Source: Bradyrhizobium sp. dw_411
Lineage (GTDB): Bacteria > Pseudomonadota > Alphaproteobacteria > Rhizobiales > Xanthobacteraceae
Direction of reading: 5' to 3'
DNA: 64,000 nt
NCBI RefSeq assembly: GCF_018449695.1
Contig: NZ_JAAVUY010000001.1
Coordinates: 310,001 to 374,000 of the forward strand
The position numbers and the translations under genes were made by a program. Below are positions 57,509 to 64,000 of the stretch, piece after piece. The stretch's first letter is position 1; each line of letters begins with the position of its first letter. The notes below the pieces were generated by a model, which did not search any database, was not told where the DNA came from, and saw nothing but the letters and a program-made list of their open reading frames with translations.

Positions 57509-58288
57509 GTGACTGAGCGTGTGACGCTGATTACCGGGGCCTCGGCTGGAATAGGTGCCGAACTGGCTCGGGTTTTCGCTTCCAAGGGCCATCGCCTCGT
57601 GCTGGTGGCGCGACGTGCGGATCGCCTGACGGCGCTAGCCGCCGAAATCGGCGCCTGCGGCGGCGCGCTCCCGATGGTGATTCCCTGCGATCTCGAACAG
57701 CCTGACGCCTGCGACCAGGTCGCCGCCGCGCTTTCCGCGGCCGGGGTGGAGGTCGAGTTTGTCGTCAATAATGCCGGATTCGGCTTGTTTGGCACCGCGG
57801 CCGAACTGAACCGTGGGGAGCAGCTGGGCATGATTGCGGTCAACATTCGCGCGTTGACCGATCTGTCGCTGCGGTTTGCCGATCAGTTGATTCGTAATCG
57901 CGGCGGTATCCTCAATCTGGGATCCATCGCCGGCTTCCTGCCGGGACCCGGCATGGCTGTGTATTACGCCTCCAAGGCCTATGTTCTGTCGTTCACCGAA
58001 GCGCTGCGCGGCGAGCTCGGTCCGCGTGGCGTACGCGTCACCGCGCTGTGTCCCGGGCCGGTGCCGTCGGAATTTCAAAACCGGGCGGGGTTCGCTCCCG
58101 GATTCGATTCCGCAGTCCTCAATGTCTCGGCGGCGAATGTCGCGCTGGCCGGATACCAGGGGTTGATGGCCAACAAGCGGGCCGTATTGCCCGGTGTCGG
58201 CATCAAAATCGTGCCGGTTCTGCTGCGGCTGTTTCCCCGTGGCTTCATCCTGGCGGCGGTCGCCCGTTTTCAGCTGCGCAAACGCTGA
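57509..58288 (+). CDS. SDR family oxidoreductase
   Basis: 259 residues with a GTG start. Classical SDR features intact: ITGASAGIGAELAR cofactor motif, VVNNAGFGLFG, catalytic Ser in GSIAGFLP and YYASKAY (YxxxK). C-terminal LMANKRAVLPGVGIKIVPVLLRLFPR is typical of the DltE/YqjQ-like subgroup that acts on lipids or long-chain alcohols. Substrate unknown. Confidence 0.93.
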   Translation: MTERVTLITGASAGIGAELARVFASKGHRLVLVARRADRLTALAAEIGACGGALPMVIPCDLEQPDACDQVAAALSAAGVEVEFVVNNAGFGLFGTAAELNRGEQLGMIAVNIRALTDLSLRFADQLIRNRGGILNLGSIAGFLPGPGMAVYYASKAYVLSFTEALRGELGPRGVRVTALCPGPVPSEFQNRAGFAPGFDSAVLNVSAANVALAGYQGLMANKRAVLPGVGIKIVPVLLRLFPRGFILAAVARFQLRKR

Positions 58289-58398
58289 CCGGCCTGTCGG
58301 GGCCGGTTCTGGCCCGTGATTTGCTTATTCACGGCCGTGAACTCAACAGACCTGCGCTCACACGAAATTAACGATTGCTTAGCTATGATTCCGGCTTG

Positions 58399-59229
58399 AT
58401 GCGCAAAGAAAAGTCGATGCTGTTTCAGTTGATCGAGGCCAATACCGGAACCGTGCACCGTCTGCCGGGCAGACTATCTCCGGCCGTGGCGCCTTCAGCC
58501 GACATTGAGCCTCTTCTGCCGGTTCTGATCATTCTTCATCAGGAAACCTCGACGCCGGGCCGCGTAGGCAATGCGTTGCGGGCGCTCGGGCACCCCCTGG
58601 ATATCCGGCGCCCCCGGTTTGGTGATGCGCTTCCCGAAACGCTGGATGATCATGCCGGCGCGGTGATTTTTGGCGGGCCGATGAGCGCCAACGATCCGGA
58701 TGAATTCGTTCGCCGCGAGATCGACTGGATCGAAGTGCCGCTGCGGGAGCAACGGCCGTTTATGGGAATTTGCCTGGGCGCGCAGATGCTCGCGATGCAA
58801 CTCGGAGCCCGGGTTGCGCCGCATCCGCAGGGACGCGCGGAGATGGGATATTATCCGATCCGTCCCACGGCTGCAGGGCTCGATCTGTGCCGGCATTGGC
58901 CCGAACATGTCTATCATTGGCACCGCGAAGGATTCGACCTGCCGCGCGGCACTGAATTATTGGCAGAGGGATGCGACTTCCCGGTGCAGGCATTTCGATC
59001 GGGCCATTCGTTCGGCTTCCAGTTCCATCCCGACGTGACCTACGCGATGATGCATCGCTGGACGACGCGCGGCGATGCGCGCCTCGAAATGCCGGGCGCC
59101 TGCCCGCGTCACCAGCATTTCGCCGACCGCGCCGTGCACGACGTGATTGAGCGCGCTTGGCTCAATCACGTCCTCGATGGGTGGCTGGCCCGGATGCCGG
59201 TGTCAGTGATGTCGGAAGCCGCGGAATAG
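58399..59229 (+). CDS. class I glutamine amidotransferase-like protein
   Basis: 276 residues from the ATG at 58399; an ATG at 58417 is also possible. The GATase core contains FGGPMSANDPDEFVRREI, the nucleophile loop GICLGAQML with Cys, and FQFHPDVT with the His. The usual HPE reads HPD, so the triad Glu is an Asp. The family resembles GMP-synthase-like amidotransferases of unknown partner. There is no synthetase domain. Confidence 0.85.
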   Translation: MRKEKSMLFQLIEANTGTVHRLPGRLSPAVAPSADIEPLLPVLIILHQETSTPGRVGNALRALGHPLDIRRPRFGDALPETLDDHAGAVIFGGPMSANDPDEFVRREIDWIEVPLREQRPFMGICLGAQMLAMQLGARVAPHPQGRAEMGYYPIRPTAAGLDLCRHWPEHVYHWHREGFDLPRGTELLAEGCDFPVQAFRSGHSFGFQFHPDVTYAMMHRWTTRGDARLEMPGACPRHQHFADRAVHDVIERAWLNHVLDGWLARMPVSVMSEAAE

Positions 59230-59325
59230 CGCGCTTCTCATATCGCGTTCCAGGGACCGCTTCAAAACCGCCAATATGATATAGCGTCGGGCCAACAAGC
59301 CCGCGATGGCGCATGGGAGCGGAAC

Positions 59326-59826
59326 ATGACCAGCGATGAATTCGCAGCGCTGCTGGATGAATTGACGCGATCGGCCGAATCCGGCGACGGCGCGCGCTTC
59401 GCCCGGCATTTCACCGAGGACGCCGTCTATGACGATTACATCTACGGCGCCCATCGCGGCCGTGCCGACATCGCGCATATGATGCAAGATTTGTTTCATC
59501 GCGATGCCGCCGACTATCGGTGGGAAATGTTCGATCCGGTGTTCGACGGCGAAAAAGGCTATGCGTGGTCGCTGTCGAACTTCACGTCGAAAATCCCACA
59601 ATTCGCCGGCCGCCATGTCGTGATCGACGGCATCAGCCGGTTTGTCGTGAGGGATGGCCTGATCGCGGAGTACCGCGAATCGGTCAATGGCGGCGTGGCG
59701 ATGGTTCAGCTCGGGGTCGAGCCCGAGCGCATGAGCAGGGTGTTCAAGCGCTGGGCCGGCTGGCTGAACGAGCGTCCGGAGACACAGGCGTATTTGGTGC
59801 GGGGGAAGCGGTCGCGGGGCGGGTGA
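59326..59826 (+). CDS. NTF2-like (SnoaL-type) domain protein
   Basis: 166 residues. A cone-shaped NTF2-like fold is suggested by FARHFTEDAVYDDYIYGAHRGRADIAHMM, VIDGISRFVVRDGLIAEYRE (landmarks FTEDAVYDDY and GISRFVVRDG). Members include small ketosteroid isomerase-like enzymes and lyases. No catalytic assignment is possible here. It starts 97 bases after the GATase gene. Confidence 0.82.
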   Translation: MTSDEFAALLDELTRSAESGDGARFARHFTEDAVYDDYIYGAHRGRADIAHMMQDLFHRDAADYRWEMFDPVFDGEKGYAWSLSNFTSKIPQFAGRHVVIDGISRFVVRDGLIAEYRESVNGGVAMVQLGVEPERMSRVFKRWAGWLNERPETQAYLVRGKRSRGG

Positions 59827-59870
59827 GCTGTCAGATACAGCCCGTCTTCGCCCTGCGGGCTACGACGCGG

Positions 59871-59925
59871 CAGCCTTCGCTGCGTCTGGGCTTGCCGAGC
59901 CGAAGCAGGCGCAGCCTGCGAAGGC

Positions 59926-59927
<2 letters not shown>
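59871..59927 (-). repeat. inverted repeat abutting 3' end of tRNA-Ala
   Basis: CAGCCTTCGC at 59871-59880 and its exact complement GCGAAGGCTG at 59918-59927, arms 10 bases, overlapping the tRNA CCA end. It lies downstream of the tRNA in its direction of transcription and may form a terminator-like or processing hairpin; no T-tract is visible. Confidence 0.6.
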
Positions 59928-60001
<74 letters not shown>

Positions 60002-60195
60002 ATCGTGGCCGCCTAAATGGGAAGCGGGCGGCCAGCAATCGGCGCCATTTACAATCCGCGCCAAGGCCAAGTCAAGAACGGCGAAATTGCTGATTTTCCG
60101 GGCCATTTACCGGGAAGTTCCCTTGTTTGGGAGGGGGGGAACCGATATTTAGCAGGAAGTCGAATCCACGACCGAACCCCGCGAGTAAGCCTGCC

Positions 60196-60486
60196 ATGCG
60201 TGCCGTTCTCGACATCGTTCTCATCGTTCTGGATCTCTATGTCTGGCTATTGATCGCCTCGGCCATCCTGTCCTGGCTGATCGCCTTCAATGTCGTGAAC
60301 ACGCGCAACCAGTTCGTGTCGGCAGTGGCCGAATTCCTCTACCGGATCACCGAGCCGCTGCTGGCGCCAATACGCTCGATCATGCCGAATCTGGGCGGCC
60401 TCGATATCTCGCCGATCATCCTGATTCTGATAATCATGTTCCTGCAGCGGGTGATCCAGTACTACATTTATCCCGCCGTATTCTGA
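60196..60486 (+). CDS. YggT family membrane protein
   Basis: 96 residues from the ATG at 60196 (MRAVLDIVLIVLDLY). Two hydrophobic regions flank the YggT hallmark EPLLAPIRSIMPNLGGLDISPI (landmark PLLAPIR). The family includes proteins associated with division or osmotic stress and the chloroplast CCB3 factor. It is followed by DUF167 after 13 bases, an arrangement conserved in many bacteria. Confidence 0.93.
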   Translation: MRAVLDIVLIVLDLYVWLLIASAILSWLIAFNVVNTRNQFVSAVAEFLYRITEPLLAPIRSIMPNLGGLDISPIILILIIMFLQRVIQYYIYPAVF

Positions 60487-60499
60487 TCGCGGACGATGT

Positions 60500-60823
60500 A
60501 TGGCTGACCCTTGGCGCTATTCCACCCAGGGTATCAGCGTCGCGTTGCGGGTCACCCCGCGGGGCGGCCGCGACGATATCGACGGTATTGAAACGCTCGC
60601 CAACGGCCGCAGCGTGGTCAAGGTCCGCGTCCGCGCCATCGCCGATGGCGGCGAAGCCAACCGTGCGGTGACGGAGCTGGTCGCAAAAGCGCTCGGCGTC
60701 ACCAAGGCCAGTGTGCGGATTCTGTCCGGCACGACCTCGCGCCTCAAGCAGGTTGCCGTCGATGGCGATCCCGCAAAGCTTGGCGCGATGCTGCGCGAAC
60801 TGACCGCGTTGAAGAAGGATTGA
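60500..60823 (+). CDS. DUF167 (YggU) family protein
   Basis: 107 residues. [33 protein letters not shown] and [14 protein letters not shown] (landmarks RVTPRGG and DGGEANRA) define the YggU/DUF167 family of small alpha/beta proteins of unknown function. One base before folD, in the yggT-DUF167-folD unit. Confidence 0.95.
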   Translation: MADPWRYSTQGISVALRVTPRGGRDDIDGIETLANGRSVVKVRVRAIADGGEANRAVTELVAKALGVTKASVRILSGTTSRLKQVAVDGDPAKLGAMLRELTALKKD

Positions 60824-60824
60824 G

Positions 60825-61709
60825 ATGACAGCCCAGATCATCGATGGAAAAATCATTGCCGCCGATCTTCGCGCCCGCGTCGCCGACGAGGTCGCGCGCG
60901 TGCAGCGGGATCACGGGATCACGCCCGGCCTTGCGGTGGTGTTGGTCGGCAGCGATCCCGCGAGCCAGGTCTATGTCCGCAGCAAGCACAAGCAGACACA
61001 GGCGGCCGGCATGGCGTCGTTCGAGCATGTGTTGCCCGCGGACGTCGCGCAAAACGATCTGCTGACGCTGATCGCGCAGCTCAACCGCGATCCCTCCGTG
61101 CACGGCATTCTGGTGCAATTGCCGCTGCCGAAATCGCTCGACACCGAAACCATTATCAACGCGATCGATCCGGCCAAGGATGTCGACGGGCTGCACCCGA
61201 ACAATGCCGGGCGTCTTGCGGGCGGACTGGCCGCATTGTCGCCCTGCACGCCGCTCGGCTGCATCATCCTGACCAAGAGCGTGCATGCCACGCTGGAAGG
61301 CATGAATGCGATCGTGATCGGCCGTTCCAATCTGGTCGGCCGTCCGCTGGTGCAATTGCTGCTGAATGAAAACGTGACGGTGACGATCGCGCATTCGCGC
61401 TCGCGCGACCTCGCGCAATTATGCGCCCGCGCCGATCTGGTCTACGCCGCCGTCGGCAAGCCCGAAATGGTGCGTGGCGACTGGATCAAGCCAGGCGCCA
61501 CCGTGATCGATGTCGGCATCAACCGGCTGCCGGACGTAGACGGCAAAACCCGCCTGGTCGGCGATGTCGCCTTTGCCGAAGTCTCGCAGGTTGCAGGCGC
61601 CATCACGCCGGTGCCGGGCGGAGTCGGCCAAATGACCGTGGCGTGCCTCTTGGTCAACACGCTACGCGCGGCCTGTGCGATTCACGGATTGCGGAAGCCA
61701 GCGGTGTAA
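60825..61709 (+). CDS. folD: methylenetetrahydrofolate dehydrogenase/cyclohydrolase
   Basis: 294 residues. It has the catalytic [11 protein letters not shown]ys region (VYVRSKHKQ), [35 protein letters not shown] and [13 protein letters not shown], all diagnostic of FolD. It interconverts 5,10-methylene-, methenyl- and 10-formyl-THF with NADP. The downstream ppa gene faces the other way. Confidence 0.98.
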   Translation: MTAQIIDGKIIAADLRARVADEVARVQRDHGITPGLAVVLVGSDPASQVYVRSKHKQTQAAGMASFEHVLPADVAQNDLLTLIAQLNRDPSVHGILVQLPLPKSLDTETIINAIDPAKDVDGLHPNNAGRLAGGLAALSPCTPLGCIILTKSVHATLEGMNAIVIGRSNLVGRPLVQLLLNENVTVTIAHSRSRDLAQLCARADLVYAAVGKPEMVRGDWIKPGATVIDVGINRLPDVDGKTRLVGDVAFAEVSQVAGAITPVPGGVGQMTVACLLVNTLRAACAIHGLRKPAV

Positions 61710-61716
61710 AACCGCG

Positions 61717-62247
61717 TCACTTCCCCTTTGCGCGTTCGATCCCTTCCAGGATCAGCCTGCGCGCTTCGTCGGCGTCGCACCAGCGCAGGATCTTGACCCA
61801 TTTCTTTGGCTCGAGATCCTTGTAGTGCTCGAAAAAGTGCTGGATCTGCTGCAGCGTGATATCCGGCAGGTCGCTGTAGTTTTTCACCTTGTCATAGCGC
61901 TGGGTCAGCTTGGAGGAAGGCACCGCGATGATCTTTTCGTCGCCGCCGGCCTCGTCTTCCATCAACAGCACGCCGACCGGCCGCACGCTCATCACCGCAC
62001 CGGGAACGATCGCGCGGGTGTTGGCGACCAGCACATCGCAGGGATCGCCGTCGTTCGACAGCGTGTGCGGAATGAAGCCGTAATTTCCGGGATAGCGCAT
62101 CGCTGTATAGAGGAACCGGTCGACAACCAGCGTGCCGGCCTCCTTGTCCATCTCGTATTTGATCGGCTCGCCACCAACCGGTACTTCGACGATGACGTTG
62201 ACGTCGTGCGGCGGATTGATCCCGATCGGGATGGCGTCAATGCGCAT
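61717..62247 (-). CDS. ppa: inorganic pyrophosphatase (family I)
   Basis: 176 residues. The active-site block DGDPCDVLV (DxDPxD) and upstream [11 protein letters not shown], with [25 protein letters not shown] (landmark [12 protein letters not shown]), identify a soluble family I pyrophosphatase. It hydrolyses PPi from biosynthetic reactions. Convergent with folD, seven bases between stops. Confidence 0.98.
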   Translation of the reverse strand: MRIDAIPIGINPPHDVNVIVEVPVGGEPIKYEMDKEAGTLVVDRFLYTAMRYPGNYGFIPHTLSNDGDPCDVLVANTRAIVPGAVMSVRPVGVLLMEDEAGGDEKIIAVPSSKLTQRYDKVKNYSDLPDITLQQIQHFFEHYKDLEPKKWVKILRWCDADEARRLILEGIERAKGK

Positions 62248-62357
62248 GGATGACTCCGCGAGGCTTTGGGGTGAGGGGAATTACGTACCGGATTGAACCT
62301 GACGCAGGGCGTCAGAACCGCTCTTGCCGTCGTTCAAGAACCGGTCAATTTGAAGGC

Positions 62358-62867
62358 TCAGTTGGTCCAGGCGAAGGCGACCTTGTCGAGCGACTTCGGC
62401 CCGAACTTCTCCGACGAGCGCGCCACCATGCGGCCGCCCAGCGCGCGGTAGAATTCAGTCGCGAGATCGTTATCGGAGAGCGCCCATACCACCATGCTCT
62501 TCAGGCCGCTTTGCAGCAGGTCACGCTTGGCGGCGGCGAACAGCCGGCGGCCGAAGCCGAGGCCCTGAAATTCCGGCCGCAGGTAAAGCTCGTAGATCTC
62601 GCCTTCGAAGTGCAGGCTGCGGGCGCGGTTGCGGCCGTAATTGGCGTAGCCTGCGACCTTGTCGCCGAACACCAGCACGCTGACGCGGCTGCCTTTGCGG
62701 ATCGCGCTGTCCCACCATTGCGGGCCGCGACGGTTGATCAGCTTCTCCAGCTCGGCACCAGGAATGATGCCCTGATAGGCCGAGCGCCAGGCTTCGTCAT
62801 GGGTGGACGCCACCGCGGCTGCATCCGCAGCTTTGGCCGGCCGAACCTCGATCAGGGTTGTGCTCAT
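62358..62867 (-). CDS. GNAT family N-acetyltransferase
   Basis: 169 residues from the ATG at 62867 (MSTTLIEVRPAK); an upstream in-frame ATG is five codons earlier. It has the GNAT core with VRPAKAADAAAVASTHDEAWRSAYQGI at the N-terminus, EIYELYLRPEFQGLGFGRRLF (acetyl-CoA-binding Q/RxxGxG/A) and VVWALSDNDLATEFYRALGG. Substrate unknown; resembles RimI-like small-molecule or protein acetyltransferases. Confidence 0.93.
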   Translation of the reverse strand: MSTTLIEVRPAKAADAAAVASTHDEAWRSAYQGIIPGAELEKLINRRGPQWWDSAIRKGSRVSVLVFGDKVAGYANYGRNRARSLHFEGEIYELYLRPEFQGLGFGRRLFAAAKRDLLQSGLKSMVVWALSDNDLATEFYRALGGRMVARSSEKFGPKSLDKVAFAWTN

Positions 62868-63142
62868 GGATCTGATCAAAGCAAGTCAGCGCGTCCGCTT
62901 CAAGGTCCATCGTTAATTATCGGTTAACCTGTGGATTTTCTGCATCAGTATGACGGTCTGACTGTACCGAAAGAGGACAGGCGGCCGCCTAAAACGGCAG
63001 TTGGCTGATGCCCGACAGGGCATGACGGCCCGGAGCCCGGGTTTTTGCGGGGTGCGGTCCCGGAAAAATGCTGGATTTGATTCGCCGTGCGTATTCTGCT
63101 GCCGCAGCCGAATCCCGTCCGACCCTTGCGCCAGGCCCATTC
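62868..63142. other. leader region with hairpins before alpha/beta hydrolase gene
   Basis: Divergent promoter region. ATGCCC-GACA-GGGCAT (63008-63023) is a perfect 6-base stem. CCCGG-AGC-CCGGG followed by TTTTT (63029-63046) looks like a small terminator. Together they could form an attenuating leader for the hydrolase gene, but I match it to no known riboswitch. Confidence 0.4.
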
Positions 63143-64000
63143 ATGCAATCGTTCAAGGCACTTTTCGCTCTGCTGATGCTGGCCGCCCTCGGGACCCAGA
63201 TCGCGGCGGCGCAGTCTGGCTTCGGCGCGCAAGGCGCGGAAGGTGAACCCAATCGCGAGCAGCAATGGCTGGTGCCGTCGCCAGATCCAGATATAGCGGC
63301 CCACGCGGTGCTGTTTCGCCCGCCGGGCGACGGGCCGTTCCGGCTCGCGGTGATTGCACATGCCTCGGTGCAGAACGTGTTGCGTCGCGCGCAAATGCCG
63401 CAGCCCGAATACCGCGCGCTGGCGGCGTGGCTGGTCGCGCGCGGCTTTGCCGTGCTGGTGCCGGAACGCCCGGGCCATGGCGCGACCGGCGGCAAATATC
63501 TCGAAGATCAGGGCGGCTGCGACGAGGCGGACTATTCCCGCTCCGGGCACGCCACTGCCAGCGAGATATCGGCGGCGCTGAATTATCTGCGCGGGCAATC
63601 CTTTATCCGGCAGGACGGCGCTATCATTGTCGGACATTCAGCCGGCGGATGGGGCGCGCTGGCGCTCGCGGGCGCCGAGATTCCCGGCGTCGCCGCGATC
63701 ATTGCGTTTGCGCCCGGCCGTGGCGGTCACGCCAACGACTTCCCCAATCAGGTCTGCGCGCCGCATACGCTGTTGGCCGCCGCGGCCGAATTCGGCAAGG
63801 CCGCGCACATCCCTGTGACGTGGCTGGTGGCGGCCAATGACAGCTATTTTTCGCCGGACCTGTCGCGGAAACTGGCTGATGCGTTCCGCGCCGGTGGCGG
63901 CAAGGTGGACTTTCGAATCGTGGCCGCAGCCGGCGGCGAGGGCCATTGGCTGCCGGAAACCGAGACCGGCATCAAAATCGCAGGGCCGGAACTGGATCGC
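63143..64000 (+). CDS. secreted alpha/beta hydrolase (3' end beyond window)
   Basis: 286 codons to the window edge with no stop. Start chosen at 63143 because a signal peptide begins there (MQSFKALFALLMLAALG ... AAAQS); an in-frame ATG at 63068 is an alternative. The alpha/beta hydrolase fold is shown by LAVIAHAS, VPERPGHG and the nucleophile elbow GHSAGGWGALALAG with Ser. GGEGHWLPE near the window end is positioned like the catalytic His. It resembles dienelactone-hydrolase-like periplasmic hydrolases. Substrate unknown. Confidence 0.88.
   Translation, partial: MQSFKALFALLMLAALGTQIAAAQSGFGAQGAEGEPNREQQWLVPSPDPDIAAHAVLFRPPGDGPFRLAVIAHASVQNVLRRAQMPQPEYRALAAWLVARGFAVLVPERPGHGATGGKYLEDQGGCDEADYSRSGHATASEISAALNYLRGQSFIRQDGAIIVGHSAGGWGALALAGAEIPGVAAIIAFAPGRGGHANDFPNQVCAPHTLLAAAAEFGKAAHIPVTWLVAANDSYFSPDLSRKLADAFRAGGGKVDFRIVAAAGGEGHWLPETETGIKIAGPELDR

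Noticed and set aside
63008..63046. known riboswitch before the alpha/beta hydrolase
   Set aside because: Two hairpins are present, but I could not match them to any riboswitch consensus I know.

Overview
The window reads as a chromosomal segment of an alphaproteobacterium of the Bradyrhizobium/Rhodopseudomonas group (Nitrobacteraceae). The support is uniformly high GC, the purH–heparinase-like–rsmB–DUF1674 order, the tsaD–gpsA–EVE and hemD–mitofilin-like–HemY-like neighbourhoods, and several intergenic palindromic repeats of a type I recall from Bradyrhizobium genomes. No replication origin, CRISPR array or intact insertion sequence is visible. Species assignment is inference.

Layout. 1–6.6 kb: the 5' end of a Trm112-like gene, a PilZ protein, a TadD-like TPR lipoprotein facing an orphan cpaC-cpaD-cpaE set (Tad/Flp pilus secretin, lipoprotein, MinD-like ATPase), then a TetR regulator divergent from a small membrane protein across two clear operator palindromes. 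6.6–16 kb: LON-like protein, TPR-thioredoxin, tRNA-Gly, a sorbosone-dehydrogenase-like enzyme with a dihaem cytochrome c, panE, SDRs, a DsbA-fold isomerase, and DUF2239/GST divergent from a striking inverted-repeat operator. 16–21 kb: an accessory-looking block (CopD-like, DUF3817, NmrA-like, ABM monooxygenase, TetR) bracketed by a decayed and an intact copy of the same MFS transporter. 21–41.5 kb: mostly housekeeping (ggt, purH, rsmB, L,D-transpeptidase, acs, topoisomerase IB, gpsA, tsaD, hemD, HemY-like).

41.5–49.7 kb is the most unusual part. After tRNA-Thr there is a remnant of an AbiEii-type nucleotidyltransferase, then an AT-rich island, then a 2067-residue modular protein. That protein has an N,N-dimethylformamidase-like domain followed by DUF4082, VCBS and cadherin/Ig-like modules in near-identical tandem units. 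Five bases after its stop starts a COG0523 (CobW/ZigA-like) GTPase with a CxCC metal motif. I propose this pair as a metallochaperone plus surface-protein system.

49.7–64 kb: polysaccharide deacetylase, two small Cys-rich secreted proteins, an MFS_3 exporter divergent from a cytochrome P450, a class III nucleotide cyclase with a zinc ribbon, TerB, an SDR, a GATase with an altered catalytic triad, tRNA-Ala, YggT-DUF167-folD, ppa, a GNAT acetyltransferase, and an alpha/beta hydrolase running off the end.

Starts were chosen by eye from Shine-Dalgarno-like sequences and signal peptides. Families are assigned from motifs, with no database search.
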